DNA of 64,000 bases, taken from contig CAIIXF020000007.1 of NCBI GenBank assembly GCA_903813345.2, forward strand, positions 16,724,714 to 16,788,713. Direction: 5' to 3'. This document shows positions 27,601-39,304 of the stretch, one piece after another. Each line of letters begins with the position of its first letter. The first letter of the stretch is position 1. Position numbers and translations under genes: made by a program. The stretch is from Owenia fusiformis (lineage: Eukaryota > Annelida > Polychaeta > Sabellida > Oweniidae). Under the pieces are notes generated by a model. It was not told where the DNA came from, did no database searches, and saw only the letters and a list, made by a program, of their open reading frames with translations.

Positions 27601-30600
27601 ATCGTCCTAAAGGATTTAGATATAAATCTCCTCATTAATAAGCTGCCTAACCTGTACTTAACATATAAATTGCTCATGGTGATTTTGTGCTTTCTTATAA
27701 ATTTTCATGATTTCTTTACAATCCTAGCACAGTTTGAGACTACTGACTACTTTTGATTCATGTTTTAACTTTTTATGTGTATGTACATGTGTATTCACGA
27801 TCAATATTTTAAATATAATTTAATATGGCCACAGTCTCATTTCAGATGTAGGTGATCCATGATAAAAATATATTGCTAACATACTTGACCAGCTAGCAAT
27901 TACTGTTTCAGGAAAACTACTTCAATGACATTTCAGTACACTTGTACTGTAGTTCTGTACCTGTCATTATGTAATCAACTCAATTTTCTGTGCCAATGTA
28001 ATCCAAAATAGCTTAACAAACTGTTCAATCATGCCTCAGAGAAAGAAATTTAGTGAATGAAAAAGCCTCTATGTGAGCGAAGATGACATTGATCCCAAAG
28101 ATCATTGATAATATAGTGTACGAACCTTTTATGTTAACAACTGTAATCTCATTAATGTTGTACTCTGCTAGGGGACGTGCCATATTTAAGGGCTCGTCAC
28201 GATTCTTTGGGTGCTGTAACTCATATTTGTATGGGTCAAGATTCTTTTCCTCGCAAATTCTTCGGAAAATCTCCGCTAGCGTTGATGCATGACTTATCCG
28301 CATGATCATCTTCTGGTTGCGCGGTAGGTTCACCACGAGCCTGTTAGTTACCTGTAAATATAGATGGCAGAACATTCTTTTACTAAACAAAAATCTTCAA
28401 GAAAAATCATGTGAAACTAGACTTTTACTTAGACACATCTGGGCAACTGGTGAAACTTTTGATTGATTCAGCTTCAATTCACAATGAAACTAGCACAAAT
28501 CTGAAGTTTTCCCACATGTTTTTATGTAAACTGTAAATATTTATTCACAGTTAAATACCTTTTACTTTAGATAAAAGATACATTCGTTAACCGCAAAAAT
28601 GACTGGAAAAAGACAACTGCCTATGTTAGTTTCAATAAATGTGTTTTCTAAGATAATTGCAGTGTATGTTATTGTTTCTGCCCTGTGATCTCAGGTACCC
28701 CAGCTAACATATACATGTACAATTGCGTTTAACATATCTCAAACATCATGCCTTGAAAAAATGTGAGTTTTGTGCTACTAGGCATGATGTTTGAGATACA
28801 TTAAATGCCAGTGATATAAGGCAAAACAAAAATATTGAGAAATTTTTTGAATAAAGCTTTTAAAAAATATATGTGGACCCATCTTTTTCTTCAACATTCA
28901 ATTTTTTGCTCCTAGAAACTAGTTTCGATAAGTGTCTCTAATAATAAGTTAGGATTAGCTAGGTCATGTTCTTAAAAATACAATTGTTTTAATCCTTTAA
29001 GTGCACAGTCACCTGTCCTGATCAAATAAACTTTAAAAGAACACATAAAAGCTAAAAATACCTCAAATGATATTTTAATGACATTGGCAAAGATTGCAAT
29101 ATAAAAAAAACAGCCAGAACATTTAAATATCTTCAAGTGATCCCTCCAACTTGAGGTGAACTTTTCGAGTCAAACCAAAAACTGACAAAATATTCATTTT
29201 ATCTCATTGACCTCCTTTCTCAAAGTATATCAAGGAAATGCTTAATATTTCAGTATTTCAGTCAATTTAAAAAAGTAGTGTTCACAAATGTTCTCTCTGA
29301 CCTTACAATCTGAATTAAACTAGTTTTTAACTCATTGATATGAAAAATATATGTAGAAATGTACATGCACAAGATGTTTTAAGGCTTAGAGGCAGGGTGT
29401 TTAATTACAGGTTGCCAAATTTTATTCAATGTTTACTTTCTTTTCACAAAATATTTGTTTCCCATGGCGATTAATTCTACATATATATGATTTTGAAAAT
29501 GTCAACACGCATATGTTTGATGTTATTAGAGTACTTGATAACTTTTATTAGCAATATGATATCTTGAGTCATAGATGTGATATGTATAGTCTTGTTTCAA
29601 CCCATTGTGACTCCAATTCACCTTTCATTATTACAACATGGGAAGTGTGAAGTCTTGAGACTTATTTCAGTTATCCTTGAATTCCAGTGAGGAAATTGAA
29701 CTTATATGTACAGTTAAAGTATAGAAATAGGACGTATGTTTTGTGTTTAATTCCTGGACCTTGTTTTCTCGAGTTAATCTGCTTCAATAGGTGAACCGCT
29801 GATTGATCAGTTATGCTGTATTTCTGATCATGTCCACTGAATTTCCTTTTGGACATGTTTCATTTAAAGCTCTATGATTTTGAGTAATACTTTAAAATCC
29901 CTTTGATTCTTGGGAATGGCTTATGCCAATCATGTTATATTTTAAGATCTGACGCTCTCTCAAAATTTGAACCGTTAAATACGTTTTTAAATAAACAAGA
30001 CATTCAAAGACAATTACTGGCAGGCTTTCTATGTTTAAAATCTCCTTGTATTTGTAGAAAAGCTCAGTTCCAGTAAAACATATTAATACACATGTGGTCA
30101 TATCTCGTTCAGGAAATTTTCCCCCAAAAAAGTCATTTTAAATATATTTTTTTATCATTTTAAGTGTCATATTATTTTGTCTATTCATACCATTCTTTGC
30201 TATAATTTTCTCTCAATAGAGTCAAATTATCTAACATATTGTGTATCAAACCTGACCTTGATATTTTGTATGGGATTCAAGATCAACAGTCAAAATTTGG
30301 CATACTGTATTTCCCATGAAGATAATCATTCTTGGTCAGGCCTTTTTTATACATTTCCTCACTATATTTGATTGAAATATTTAAATAACAAGTATTTTTG
30401 TATAATCTAAAGTGTATTCTACAATCTAGTTTATTTTAGTTCTTGCTAATTCCATCCCTTTTCACTTTATTTTGCATTTTAAAACGTGACCAAGATGATA
30501 ATAGTTCATGGTTTCCTTTTCACCTAATCTATTTGTGATTGTGAATGGAAGTGAATTAATGTAGGCAAACATTGAACTGTATTTATGAAGAGTTACATAA

Positions 30601-33600
30601 ATCCTTTATTTAAAGTGCATTGAGTATTTGAAGCCAAATCAAGATTACTTGTATGTGTTTTTAGCAGATAAGTAAAAGATGTGGATGGTCCAAGACAACA
30701 TACTGTTATACCAGAGTATCATTTCAATCATATACTTGTAATACCTTGATGGATCAAGATGGCCAGACAATGAGAAAGCACAAAAATTGAGCACTGAATT
30801 AACACATTTTGGATACTATATCTAGTTTTCATACATGTTAACAGTGTTCGCGTTGACGCCGTTTTTTGCCATTTTTACAGAAATTTCAGAAGGTTGGACG
30901 TAAAAATCAAAATGAACTTACGTCCCTAGGACGCAAAAATTATAAACTGCTTCAAGATAACTTTTACTGCAGCACAGTAGCGGTGAAACATGATTTTCAT
31001 CAAGATTTTCAAACTCACTACCTTGATATACGAGCAATGATTGAGCAACACATTGAGGTGATCCGATAACACATGAAAGAAAAAAAACTAATTACTGAGC
31101 TTCGAAAATTCATGTCAACTTGTTCAAACCTGATTACACACTTCATTTGGTTTCAATGAAATATACACTATTCTAGATGATTTAGTATAAACTTTCAATA
31201 GCTTTTTTAACTTATGTATAAAAAATTTTGTGAGCATGAATAAAAATCATTCTCAACACTTTTTTATGAGCTTATTAACCAAGTTCGGAGACACATGACA
31301 CAAAAGAAAAATATTAAATCAACAGTTTACGACAAAATTATAGTCAAAATCGTTTGTGTAAATTACTTTAACAACTTGTATGTCTTAACCTGCTTTAAAA
31401 CTGATGACAGATTGAACAATGATTTTGATGTTTTTTTTAGTTTGACGTCATGTCATGTGTACATTGACTGTTGACATTCTGCACAATTAAATAAGACATG
31501 AATACAATGCAAGATGGTATTGGTTTAAAGCTGACCATACTCTAAAGTAACCAGATTGACATTCAAGGTTACAACTAAGTTCCTCTGTTGAACATACTAA
31601 CATTATACTGCATTATTTGAATTAGAGTGGACTTCAAACTAGAATTTATGTATTCATGTTTAGATTAACAAAAACCATTCTGATATTCATCATATCTTTC
31701 TGTTTCACCAAAAACATGGCTAAGGAGAGATGAGATGTCATATGGTTTATCATGATGACAAAAAATATTTTTTGAGTGAAAGTGAAAACATTTGACCTGC
31801 ACATGCTTTGCCAGCTTGGTCTACTGGAAATTGAACAATTTAAGAATTTCCACCTTGAGACTGATTCTCTGAGCAAATATTTCCCCCTATTGGCGAAACA
31901 CTTGTTGCACATGTAAATACTTCTGAAGAGTCAGAGATTTCAATCTTCAAAAGAAATACAAGCCTAAGTTCAAACACAAATTTCTTTATTGGAAAATGAA
32001 ATATTTGCTTGGCATTGACTTTCCATGTATTCTTTGTAACAGTCCTAGAAATATCCACAATGGTCTGCTGATACTTAGCTTATTTTTATACCAGGGATTT
32101 TATTTTATATTATATATCTGCTTATGTCCTGCATGGGTCAAATTATCGATAGAATCAAAATGTTTTTTTGAAAAACGAATTACTTTAATTAGGACATACT
32201 GAACATTGATGCTTTTGGCCATTCCAAGATTTTTATTATTATTTTGTGAGCAATTCAAAAAAAAGTTTTTGTTTTTCCCCGACACTTGGAATCCTATTTG
32301 AGTATATCAATCTCAATGATAATTACACTCAATGGGTATTCTTACCTCAAAGGGTTTCTTTCCAGATGAACGTTTTGGTTTCTGGACTGTTGTTGTTTTT
32401 GGTATGAGATATATAGTGCTGACCCCTAGTGAGGCAATTGTGTGGCTCGCCTTATAGTCAATTGGTCGATTTGTTTCTTCTGATATTGCATTGATCACAT
32501 GATCACTGGGAGAGAGCTTATTAGCTGATGTTATCTGGATGAGAAGATCCATAATTGGCGTCCTGAAAAATAAAACAAAAATAGAAACAGAATTCAAAAT
32601 CCCAATCTTCTGGTGATTGTATCTTTGATATACATGAAAACATTTGTGGGAACCATTTCCAGTTATATCTGCTGAAAGTTAAATTACATTTTGAAAGAGT
32701 GGGTTATTCTACTTTAACAAGTTTTACTGTAATGGAAAAACAACAGACTGCAATTTATTGGTTTTGATGTAAAGCATATTTTCATAGATAACCTGTTACC
32801 ATGTTTAATATGATATATCACATTCTTAACATTTCACACTTGAAGATTATATTTCATAAGTTAATAGCATATTGATGTTCATACAAGAGAACATACATTG
32901 AACACTGTAACTTATCCCAGCTTTTCAATAAAGTAGAAAATCATACATAAAACATATTGATATTATAACAGTTTTGCATAAATTTCAATGCAAATTATTA
33001 AAAGTGCATAATGTAGCAAATCATGCATTATTCCTCATAACAGATGATTAAATATTAAAATAAAAATTGAGATGAAACCCCGAAAGAACTAATCTACTAA
33101 ATAATTTGTTCATTGGGATAATTAGAATTGTTAGAATCAACCAGGCATATTAGATCATATTCCCCACCTGACTTGGTAAATATCTAAAGATTACATGTTA
33201 CATGCTAAGTTCAGGTTTTATGGGTATAAATGAATAATAGGCACAATGTAACACATAAAAAGTAAGCACAGTAAAGCCTGTCTTAGTGAACACCTCTCTC
33301 TAGTGAATACCTGTGTCTAGTGAACACATCTTGACAGTGCATATATAGACTATATAAAATTGCCTTTGTGGTGAACACCTGCCTTTTTCTGGCTCTTTAG
33401 GTGTTAATTGTAAGCAGGTTTTCCTACAGATGATGATTGATTGGATTGGATGGTCAACTTAATACCCCAAACTAATGAATATTTCAGAAGAGAATGCAAC
33501 AGCAGCAACAACAATATGTTTGCTTGTGTAGTTTCCCACAAATGTGCACTCGATCAATAGTTTAAGATGGAAGCCCATGTTTAAAGCAATTACGAGTCAA

Positions 33601-34240
33601 GTAAAACAATTTATATTGACAGACTCTGGTGGACTATTTAATTTAAAGATATAGCTGTTGCAGCAAGATAAATATTGCCATTCACAGTGAGTTTCTTGAT
33701 TTGATCAGCAGGAAATTATAATGTTGCAGAATCTTTACAACAGTACTTCTTGAGTGAGTCTAGGTTGCCTATATTCTTCAAAAAAAGCTTCTACCATTTC
33801 GAATGAATTGGGAGATAAATGTATAAAATATAAAGTAGATTCAAACATGTATTGCCATTAACACATTACTACCCCCTCCCTTCCCTCAATATAACATCCT
33901 ACACCTGCTGGAAATGTTGGGAGGAGAAAGGCAGATATTTCATACAAAACTACATTAAACTGCATATTTAAGATATATACTTAAGCATTTTTGACAAAGA
34001 AGGCAAGGACAGTCCAGTATGACAGGCCCTCCCCCTAATCTAACAAGCCTGCTTCTGTGAAACTTACTGTGGGTCGACCAGCATCCTGATGGATCGTCTA
34101 TCTGGGAGTATAACTGTCAACTCCAGGGGACCACCATCCTCTGAGTCTTCTATGGAATGTGCTGGGGAGTAAGATGTGTGTTGATGGAATGTTTCTGTAT
34201 CCTGGGACCTCAGTCCCCTGTCCGCTATAGCTGTACTCAT
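7318..34240 (-). CDS. COBL-like: Cordon-bleu (COBL/COBLL1) homologue, actin nucleator; full multi-exon CDS
   Basis: Exons in transcript order: 34240-34068, 32562-32346, 28351-28126, 16964-16780, 16373-15785, 14813-14466, 11180-11046, 9659-7318. All junctions are GT-AG and in phase, summing to 4215 nt, 1404 residues plus stop; human COBL is about 1260. Domains seen: ubiquitin-like N-terminus (about 40-120), the Cobl-family domain (131-205), a poly-Lys stretch followed by GFFSFLRR (about 248-262), KRAP-type motifs KKRHAPPPPPG (about 324) and KKRRAPLPPG (454-463), Pro/Ser-rich disorder, coiled coil (about 1042-1108), three DAKW repeats (about 1272-1298) and one WH2 motif with AIR and LRKV (1383-1404). 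In vertebrates COBL proteins bind G-actin through WH2 motifs and build filaments at the cell cortex; KRAP motifs bind partners such as syndapin. One WH2 resembles COBLL1 more than COBL. Confidence 0.9.
9660..11045 (-). other. Cordon-bleu intron 7
   Basis: No coding exon or clear element seen; ordinary AT-rich intron. Confidence 0.6.
11046..11180 (-). CDS. COBL-like: Cordon-bleu coding exon 7
   Basis: 45 codons, phase 1 at both ends, acceptor TTTACAG, donor CGAG|GTAAAG. The peptide contains CSNDTIDDINMAFDEAIASG, an amphipathic acidic helix, and can be skipped without a frame change. Confidence 0.82.
11690..11880 (-). pseudogene. Second mariner transposase 3' fragment, opposite orientation
   Basis: Reverse complement of this stretch aligns by eye with 12310-12475, sharing words such as CTGCGTTGGTCTCAATTG and GGAGCATGTTATGTAAATG. 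Frame is not maintained over its length. Confidence 0.75.
12190..12423 (+). pseudogene. mariner-family transposase C-terminal fragment
   Basis: The plus-strand frame contains NPPDFFLWGNLKDNVYQ and ends CAYLEHVM, the tail of mariner/IS630-type DDE transposases, where the PPDFFLWG segment carries the last catalytic Asp. The N-terminal helix-turn-helix and the first two catalytic residues are missing, with stops and frameshifts upstream. Confidence 0.75.
12479..12866. mobile_element. 388-bp MITE, copy 1 (nested in mariner relic)
   Basis: Ends are GGACGATTCTCGGTTTGGAG and its inverse. The two halves of the element resemble each other (two blocks with GTAATATTTCTA and GTCCTCTTTTGAATA). The empty site is preserved in the mariner fragment at about 11690-11695, which shows insertion between AAA and TTT with no obvious target duplication. 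A same-length copy is at 56291-56678. Confidence 0.85.
12972..14465 (-). other. Rest of cordon-bleu intron 6
   Basis: Ordinary intron sequence apart from the inverted-repeat element at 13821-14397. Confidence 0.55.
13821..14397. mobile_element. Palindromic MITE with AAAGGGACATTCC-type ends
   Basis: TAAAGGGACATTCCTGGCCAG at 13821 has its inverse near 14365-14397, with long inner arms (GATAGCTATAACCATAT against ATATTGTTATAGCTACCATAT; TGCCATCTTTTAAGATTTCAC against its inverse at 14219). About 577 bp, no ORF. Confidence 0.75.
14466..14813 (-). CDS. COBL-like: Cordon-bleu coding exon 6 (proline-rich)
   Basis: Acceptor CTCTCTCTAG, donor AGTG|GTAGGT, both phase 1, 348 nt and so frame-neutral if skipped. 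Contains imperfect AKE(E/G)TP repeats and APPPPDCPPPPESP, a profilin/SH3-type proline stretch. Confidence 0.85.
14814..15784 (-). other. Cordon-bleu intron 5
   Basis: No exon or mobile element recognised. Confidence 0.5.
15785..16373 (-). CDS. COBL-like: Cordon-bleu coding exon 5 (KRAP motifs)
   Basis: Acceptor CACTTCCAG, donor CCTG|GTGAGT. It carries both Lys-Arg-Ala-Pro type motifs, KKRHAPPPPPG and, at its very end, KKRRAPLPPG, with Ser-rich sequence (HSRNSSDSSGYHENA) between them. In vertebrate COBL such motifs bind SH3 proteins. Confidence 0.9.
16374..16779 (-). other. Cordon-bleu intron 4
   Basis: Holds a short dispersed repeat at 16455-16568 (shared with 27020-27143, word CAAGGCATTAACATGCAAAA). 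Confidence 0.6.
16455..16568. repeat. Dispersed repeat, copy 1
   Basis: Shares CAAGGCATTAACATGCAAAA and GTCACCACCTG, plus GTTACAGA(T/C)ACC(A/G)AA, with 27020-27143 in the same orientation. About 110 bp; family unknown. Confidence 0.7.
16780..16964 (-). CDS. COBL-like: Cordon-bleu coding exon 4 (basic linker)
   Basis: Acceptor TGTGCTTGCAG at 16965; a second AG nine bases on (TCTGCAG, border 16955) keeps the frame and drops three residues, so NAGNAG-like choice is possible. The exon contains DSKEKKKKKGFFSFLRRDKK, matching the KKKFLGFFK stretch of vertebrate COBL. Donor TCA|GTAAGT, phase 0. The frame is also open upstream to an ATG at 17025, see findings. Confidence 0.88.
19340..19770. mobile_element. 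Palindromic fold-back element
   Basis: Core arms AAATATTTCATACTATT...GGTAAATACCTGTT at 19365-19429 pair with 19450-19516, including GCAAGGTGTATT against AATACACCTTGC. Outer sequence with GATATATTCACCACTCTCTTAC pairs loosely with GAGAGTGGGGAATATGACAG at about 19730. No ORF. Confidence 0.7.
21073..21195. repeat. CAGTWAAACC family MITE, copy 1
   Basis: Starts CAGTTAAACCC and ends GGTTTCACTG. Inside, a 40-bp unit (TTAGTGAACACCTCTCTCTA, then TAGTGAACACCTGTG) is tandemly repeated. Relatives at 33269, 44445 and 50866. Confidence 0.75.
24674..24776 (-). CDS. COBL-like: Alternative first coding exon of the cordon-bleu gene
   Basis: An ATG-initiated 34-codon frame (starts MPRRTYSMNQADYG, ends KKKSLRSTESF) ends in a strong donor, TTTTT|GTAAGT, in phase 1, the same phase as exon 3. 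It could therefore splice to exon 4 and produce a 1233-residue isoform without the ubiquitin-like/Cobl domain. Basic and Ser-rich. The absence of any acceptor need and the good ATG argue for a promoter inside this intron; transcript data are lacking. Confidence 0.6.
27020..27143. repeat. Dispersed repeat, copy 2
   Basis: Same family and orientation as 16455-16568; contains an extra 25 bases (around GCCCTTTGTTGCAGATG) absent from the other copy. Confidence 0.65.
27198..27395. mobile_element. Small inverted-repeat element
   Basis: TATCCAGAAT ... CCCTGCTATA on the left pairs with TATAGCAGGG ... ATTCTGGAT on the right. The right-end word TCTGGATTTTGAAGCCC recurs, diverged, at about 18860 (TCTGGATCTTAAAGCCC). 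Confidence 0.55.
28126..28351 (-). CDS. COBL-like: Cordon-bleu coding exon 3 (Cobl-family ubiquitin-like domain)
   Basis: The strongest family evidence: a 75-codon exon from VTNRLVVNLPRNQKMIM through ICEEKNLDPYKYELQH to NEITVVNIK. This is the conserved Cobl domain. Acceptor ATTTACAG, donor AAAAG|GTTCGT, phase 1. Confidence 0.92.
28352..32345 (-). other. Cordon-bleu intron 2
   Basis: 4 kb, AT-rich. No exon seen. Contains the 84-base hairpin at 28725-28808. Confidence 0.55.
28725..28808. other. Intronic hairpin with 29-base arms (pre-miRNA-sized)
   Basis: Arm 28725-28753 pairs with 28780-28808 with three mismatches, including 19 perfect pairs (TATCTCAAACATCATGCCT). Loop of 26 bases. It is on the transcribed intron of the cordon-bleu gene. 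It could be a microRNA precursor or a tiny palindromic MITE; I recognise no known miRNA seed family with confidence. Confidence 0.5.
32346..32562 (-). CDS. COBL-like: Cordon-bleu coding exon 2
   Basis: Acceptor TTTTTCAG, donor GAG|GTAAGA. The joined peptide reads TPIMDLLIQITSANKLSP and continues the ubiquitin-like fold, in line with the MMDLLVELC stretch of vertebrate COBL. It ends with a basic segment (KRSSGKKPFE) on a codon boundary. Confidence 0.9.
32563..34067 (-). other. Cordon-bleu intron 1 (between coding exons 1 and 2)
   Basis: Contains a CAGTWAAACC-family copy at 33269-33427; otherwise no feature. Confidence 0.5.
33269..33427. repeat. CAGTWAAACC family MITE, copy 2
   Basis: Starts CAGTAAAGCCTGTCTTAGTG and has GTGAACACC words; right end GCAGGTTTTCCTA is diverged. 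Confidence 0.6.
34068..34240 (-). CDS. COBL-like: Cordon-bleu exon 1 of the coding sequence
   Basis: ATG at 34240 is preceded by a likely acceptor (CTATTTCAAG ending at 34248), so a 5' UTR exon lies upstream. The exon encodes 57 codons plus two bases; the end, LELTVILPDRRSIRMLV, matches the start of the first ubiquitin-like fold of COBL proteins. Donor CACA|GTAAGT at 34067. Confidence 0.85.
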
Positions 34241-34738
34241 ACTTTAGCTTGAAATAGAAAATGAAACTTAAAGAAATGTGTATAAATTAACATAGTGAGT
34301 GTTTTCATCCTATAGATACTTTTAAAAAATGTTGCCACAAAAGTATCCTCCCTTTCGTGTTTGTAATTTTTAAATTACAGTATATAATGAGGCATTGAAA
34401 TGTCAGACCTTGGAAATTCAAATTGAAGACGTATGAAAGGTTATACCAGTATAACAAAAAGTAATCAACATAAGAGAATCATTTGATCACTGTAATACCT
34501 AAGTTTCATAATATTTCCTGCCATTGCATCACAGGTGCATCAATATGAAAAGTTTCAATAAGCCCCTATAATAAAGTCTCAAATTAATAATCAATTTCAA
34601 AATACACAATATGATCCATCTTGCTAGCCTTTATCAAGCTTCTGGCCAGTAGAACATAGTGATTGAGCGTGGGAATCAAAGATGAATATGATTGGTTATT
34701 GCACAATTCATAAAAGGAAATACCTCTTGTATAATAAC

Positions 34739-35110
34739 TAGAGATGTCACGGAACAAAAAAATTGGAATGGTTCGGAACATTTTGCTTCGGAACGGAACA
34801 ATTTCGGAACGGTTCAGAACAGAGTGACTGCGTGTATTAGATTAAAATAATCTGATCATCTAGGTCTATTTGGTAGCGAAAAGCTCTTCAAAACTCTTCA
34901 AAAAGAAGGAGTAAAAAGAATGAACCTCTTTTGATACAAAATATTGAAAGAAAAATGCTGTTTTGTGGAGATTCAAGGACCAGAAGTTGTGAAAGGGTAA
35001 AATGTTCTTGTTCCGGAACCGAACCGAAATTCTTAATTCTTGTTCCGTGTATATTTCTGAGGGCATAATTCCGCGAATCGGAACAAAATCGGGTATCTGT
35101 GACACCTCTA
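34739..35110. mobile_element. hAT-type MITE with CGGAAC subterminal repeats
   Basis: Ends TAGAGATGTCAC ... GTGACACCTCTA. Next to both ends the word CGGAAC recurs in direct and inverted form (TTCGGAACGGAAC, GTTCCGGAACCGAACC), as expected of transposase-binding arrays. Flanking 8-mers ATAATAAC and ATAATTGT match at five of eight positions, a decayed target duplication. Confidence 0.75.
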
Positions 35111-38100
35111 ATAATTGTATAATTGTTATAGTATTTTCACTTAATTAAATAATCTATTTTTGGGAATTCTATCTTTTACTTTTTTCTTTTGGATATGATT
35201 CATATCTTTCCCTTTTACATAAATCTTACAACATTAGAGAAACATTAGATGCAATAAGAAGAGCATCTAGATCATAAAGTAAAATCCCCAAGCAAGGAAT
35301 CAATTTGTGAAGATTCTACTTGAGTTATAACTTGTGCTAAAAGTCTGATATGAACATAAGTATATGATCAGTCTATCTGTGTCCTTTCCCTTAAAGTTGC
35401 ATATAAGATTTGATTTCTTGTCATTTATATACTATATCTCTATCCTCTTTGCCATTGTATATTTCTATTATAACTTCCAGTATATTTAAAAAGATGAATT
35501 ATGATCATGTTCTTTTATTGTAAGGCTTGAGTTTTATTCATGAGCCTTACTACTTTTTGACTACTTAAGTCGATCTACATCATTTTTATCTCAAAAAAAA
35601 TTCCTTTTGCCTTACAGACATAAACATAAACAGTACGAACATGTTATTTTAAATTTTCCTTATTTCAATGATAATTATATCATTTCATGCAATCATTCCA
35701 GAAATGTCATCTACATAAATATTCCTTCTATTTTTGTGTTATAGCCATTGGGTTAGATGTCTCATTTCCTCATCTAGCCTGTATTCATGAAATATGGAGT
35801 TTCCTGAAGCAGTAAATTATTTATCGAAATACATCTTTTTAATATGAACACAACCAAACTCTGATTTCACCAGTGTTCACATTTTTAAGTTTATATGTTC
35901 ACATATAAGCGTTCACATTTTGTTTTGAAGATGCCTACTTTGGCGATTGATTCTCAACATAATTTTCTGCAATTTCCATCGATCATCTTGGTGCGAAGTC
36001 CTGATTTTCAAATTTTGAACAGATTACTGCACCCAGTTGTTCTGATGTTTGAGTGATCATAATCATACATGTTTTTACATGTCATAAGTGCTTTAATGAT
36101 GCATTATTGGCTAATTAGCCTGGAAGAAACTATATTATCACATAATAATGTCACATGGAAGGTTTGACATGAAACTTGATAAGGGACCCTAGAGGACTGG
36201 TCCATGATGTTGATTTTAGTCACTAGATGAAGACACAACATGAATATATAAAAGATACCATGAAAAATGTCAAAAAGCTAAATGAGAATCTTTGTATGTG
36301 GTTGTTCACTTATTTAGAAGAACAACGAAGTTACTCTACAAAATGGCATAATCTGTTTCACTAAATAAATTTAAAATTGCAAAAAATCACATTAAAAATT
36401 AGGTAATAAGTAATAGGTTGGCTAACATGGATGTAAGCAATAGATATTGTGTGGAATACAGAGCAACATTTTTAATAGAACCCCCAACGAGAATCAGCAA
36501 CTTGGGAAATCTGAAATGAATTATCCATGACCATGTTTACCAGGTTCTTATTATTACTTACCAAAGGGCCCAATTTATAATATGTATTCCCTTACCTACC
36601 CAGGTATAAATAATCATGGGTGAATTTTTGAGGAAAGCAATGAAAATTGAGTAGAAAAGAACTCGGAGATATTAAGCCAATCAAAAAATATATAACTGAC
36701 CACCAACCAAGAATACATGGCCGGCACTTCTCCATATTTTACAGTAGAGATTTACCAAAAACTGAGACATCTGGATTTTTTAAGGGTAAATTCTTATTAA
36801 AAGAGTGCTCTAGGGTCATACTAAGTCAAAAGGTGATTTACTGTCTATATACAACCCCAAGGCTATTAGTGATTTTGAATATTTTTTCTGAGATTTAATA
36901 GCTTAAAAACCATCTAGCATATTAAATAGTAGATACACTAAAAGGTCAAAACTGAGAATATACACACAATTAACATGTATATTCAAGATGTTAAAGATAA
37001 CACAATGATTGTTTTCTCTGGGGAGAGATACATAAATAATGAACTGATTATTGTTCTAAAAACAATCCCAACCCTTTGAAAAAACAAAAAACAAAGATCA
37101 ATTCCTTTGGGGACTGGCTGATAAAAATCAAAGCAATCAATATACCTTTACAAAATATAAAATTCTATATTATAGAACTCGATTTTATTGTGTCAAACAG
37201 CACCAAGTCACTTAGATGAATCATCATGTATCTATGCATACATTCAGCATCATGTCAATTATATAGAGATTATCTATATGAGGTAATATATCTGCCCGAG
37301 GATAGATGTATTATATTGGCCATGAGATAATCCCGATATCCTGAACCGACTATAGCATGATCTGTTTATCCCATACCAGTTTTGCTCATGTTTTTTTCTT
37401 GGCCTTAGTAGGAATTTTATATTCATCCATATTTATGTCATGGATCTTTGATTACTAACAGGGATAAGTATGCCCCTTCCCTTGTTTAAAACAGGTCGCG
37501 ATTGTCTGCATTTATTTTCTATCGCTATTTACAGTAATTATGCGAACGATACAAAATTGCACCAACATTGGAACTATATATATATAGCAAAATATTTACG
37601 TTAAGCACCATAACAGGGAGACCAGAGAACATGATCATCATCAGGCCCATAGCCAGCTTTTGTCAAGAGGGGTCTTCAAAAATTCCAGGGGGCCCACATT
37701 TGAGAATGTTAGCCCAAAATCAGTTGGAAAGTACTCAGAATGATGAAAAACTGCTTGATATTGAAAGACTCTTTGGCCAAGGGAGGATTATTCCTCCCCC
37801 CCCCTCTCTCCCTTGGCTACATGCCTGATCATTCTTCAACTTCTGCAAAAACATGTATAATTGAGTGTAACTGAAAGTGTTACAGGGCATTTATGTGCAA
37901 TATCTTGCAAGTTCAGGTTTTTCACATTGCAACCTTCTGCCCTGTCAACCCTCACGCATTAGGTGCCATGCCGAACGGCGAAAAAAAGCGAACGCATTCC
38001 GTTCGGTCTTTGCACGCGATTGCTGTTTATGTCACGCATTTGTTTCGAATATATTTACACCTACCCTTTCTCTGGTGTTGTAAGATATCACATATACCAA

Positions 38101-39304
38101 GGTTCGTTCGTATCAATATCATTTAGCATCTATCACTTATAACAATATTTCTACATGAAACAGAGTAAGCTCATCATACCACAATGTACATTTTAGCACC
38201 AGGATATACCAAATACATAATAATTATAATGCATAATTTATATATACAAATATATATGACAATGATACATAAACAATGATTTATAACCAGTACCATCAAA
38301 TGTGCGATTATATATAACCAATTGACAAAAAATACATGAATGAAAACACTTGCTTTATATACTATGGCCTACAATGAAATCATAATAAATTACGTACCTT
38401 TCACTTATAACCATAAATGTTAATGAGCTCCTCATATGGCAGATAAAATTGAATTAATACATCCTGTCAAAGTTTTATACTTATGACCTGTCAATTTGTA
38501 CAAATCAATTAGAATTATGAGGTCACAGAGACCTCAAGAATATACATGTAATAAATAAGTCATAAGTATAAAATTAAAGTGAAATACAGACATGAAGGAA
38601 TTACGTATTATTAAAAACTTACTGTACTTTGAGCCTTTTAAGGGTTCGGCCTGTCTTGTTTTGAGATTTCTCACATAAACCATTTATATTTGAAATTCTT
38701 TTTATAGTCATGAATGAACACATCCCAAGAAGATGTCAGCATGATCAAAAACTCCTACCAGTTTCCGTTCTAGGTGTTAAATAGAAATATGTGACAAGTA
38801 TCAGAATGAGAAAACCTAGTCAATTACGAAAAGTTCCAGATTGCCTCAATTTGACTTAATTCTTACTTCTTAACATAGAAACCCAGTTTAGCGATCGTGA
38901 AATCTGAAGTTTATCTTGAAATATTTTCTCCTATTTCATAGTTATCTTGAGTTACAATGACATGGTGTGTCACAACTTAAAACTTGAATGCCACTCAAGA
39001 TCTGATATAAATGTCTGAATTTTTTTTTAACTTGAAATCCAAATATCCAAATAAAAGATCAGTTTTAAAATCACATTCATTTTGCCCATCATGGTACTCT
39101 ATATGGTAATTTCAATCCATAAGGAACATCCTCCAAATGCAGGGATATACAAAGTAGATGATGTCTGGACCCCAGCATTCAATGGATGGAAAGGATATGT
39201 GAGGAGTATCAAAATGATATTAGCTGATGAGCTTTTGATCAGTATACAGTGTGGCACCATACAGACAGTCTAATGCAATGCCCAATAAATAAAGGCCAAT
39301 AGAC

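Larger units (their letters stand above)
24777..28125 (-). other. Cordon-bleu intron 3a
   Basis: Possible promoter of the alternative first exon would lie just above 24776; no TATA box is obvious. Contains repeats at 27020-27143 and 27198-27395. Otherwise nothing seen. Confidence 0.5.

Noticed and set aside
37568-37828. 86-codon ORF with a poly-Pro end
   Set aside because: The proline codons come from a C-run at the end of a GTAGCCAG-type repeat.
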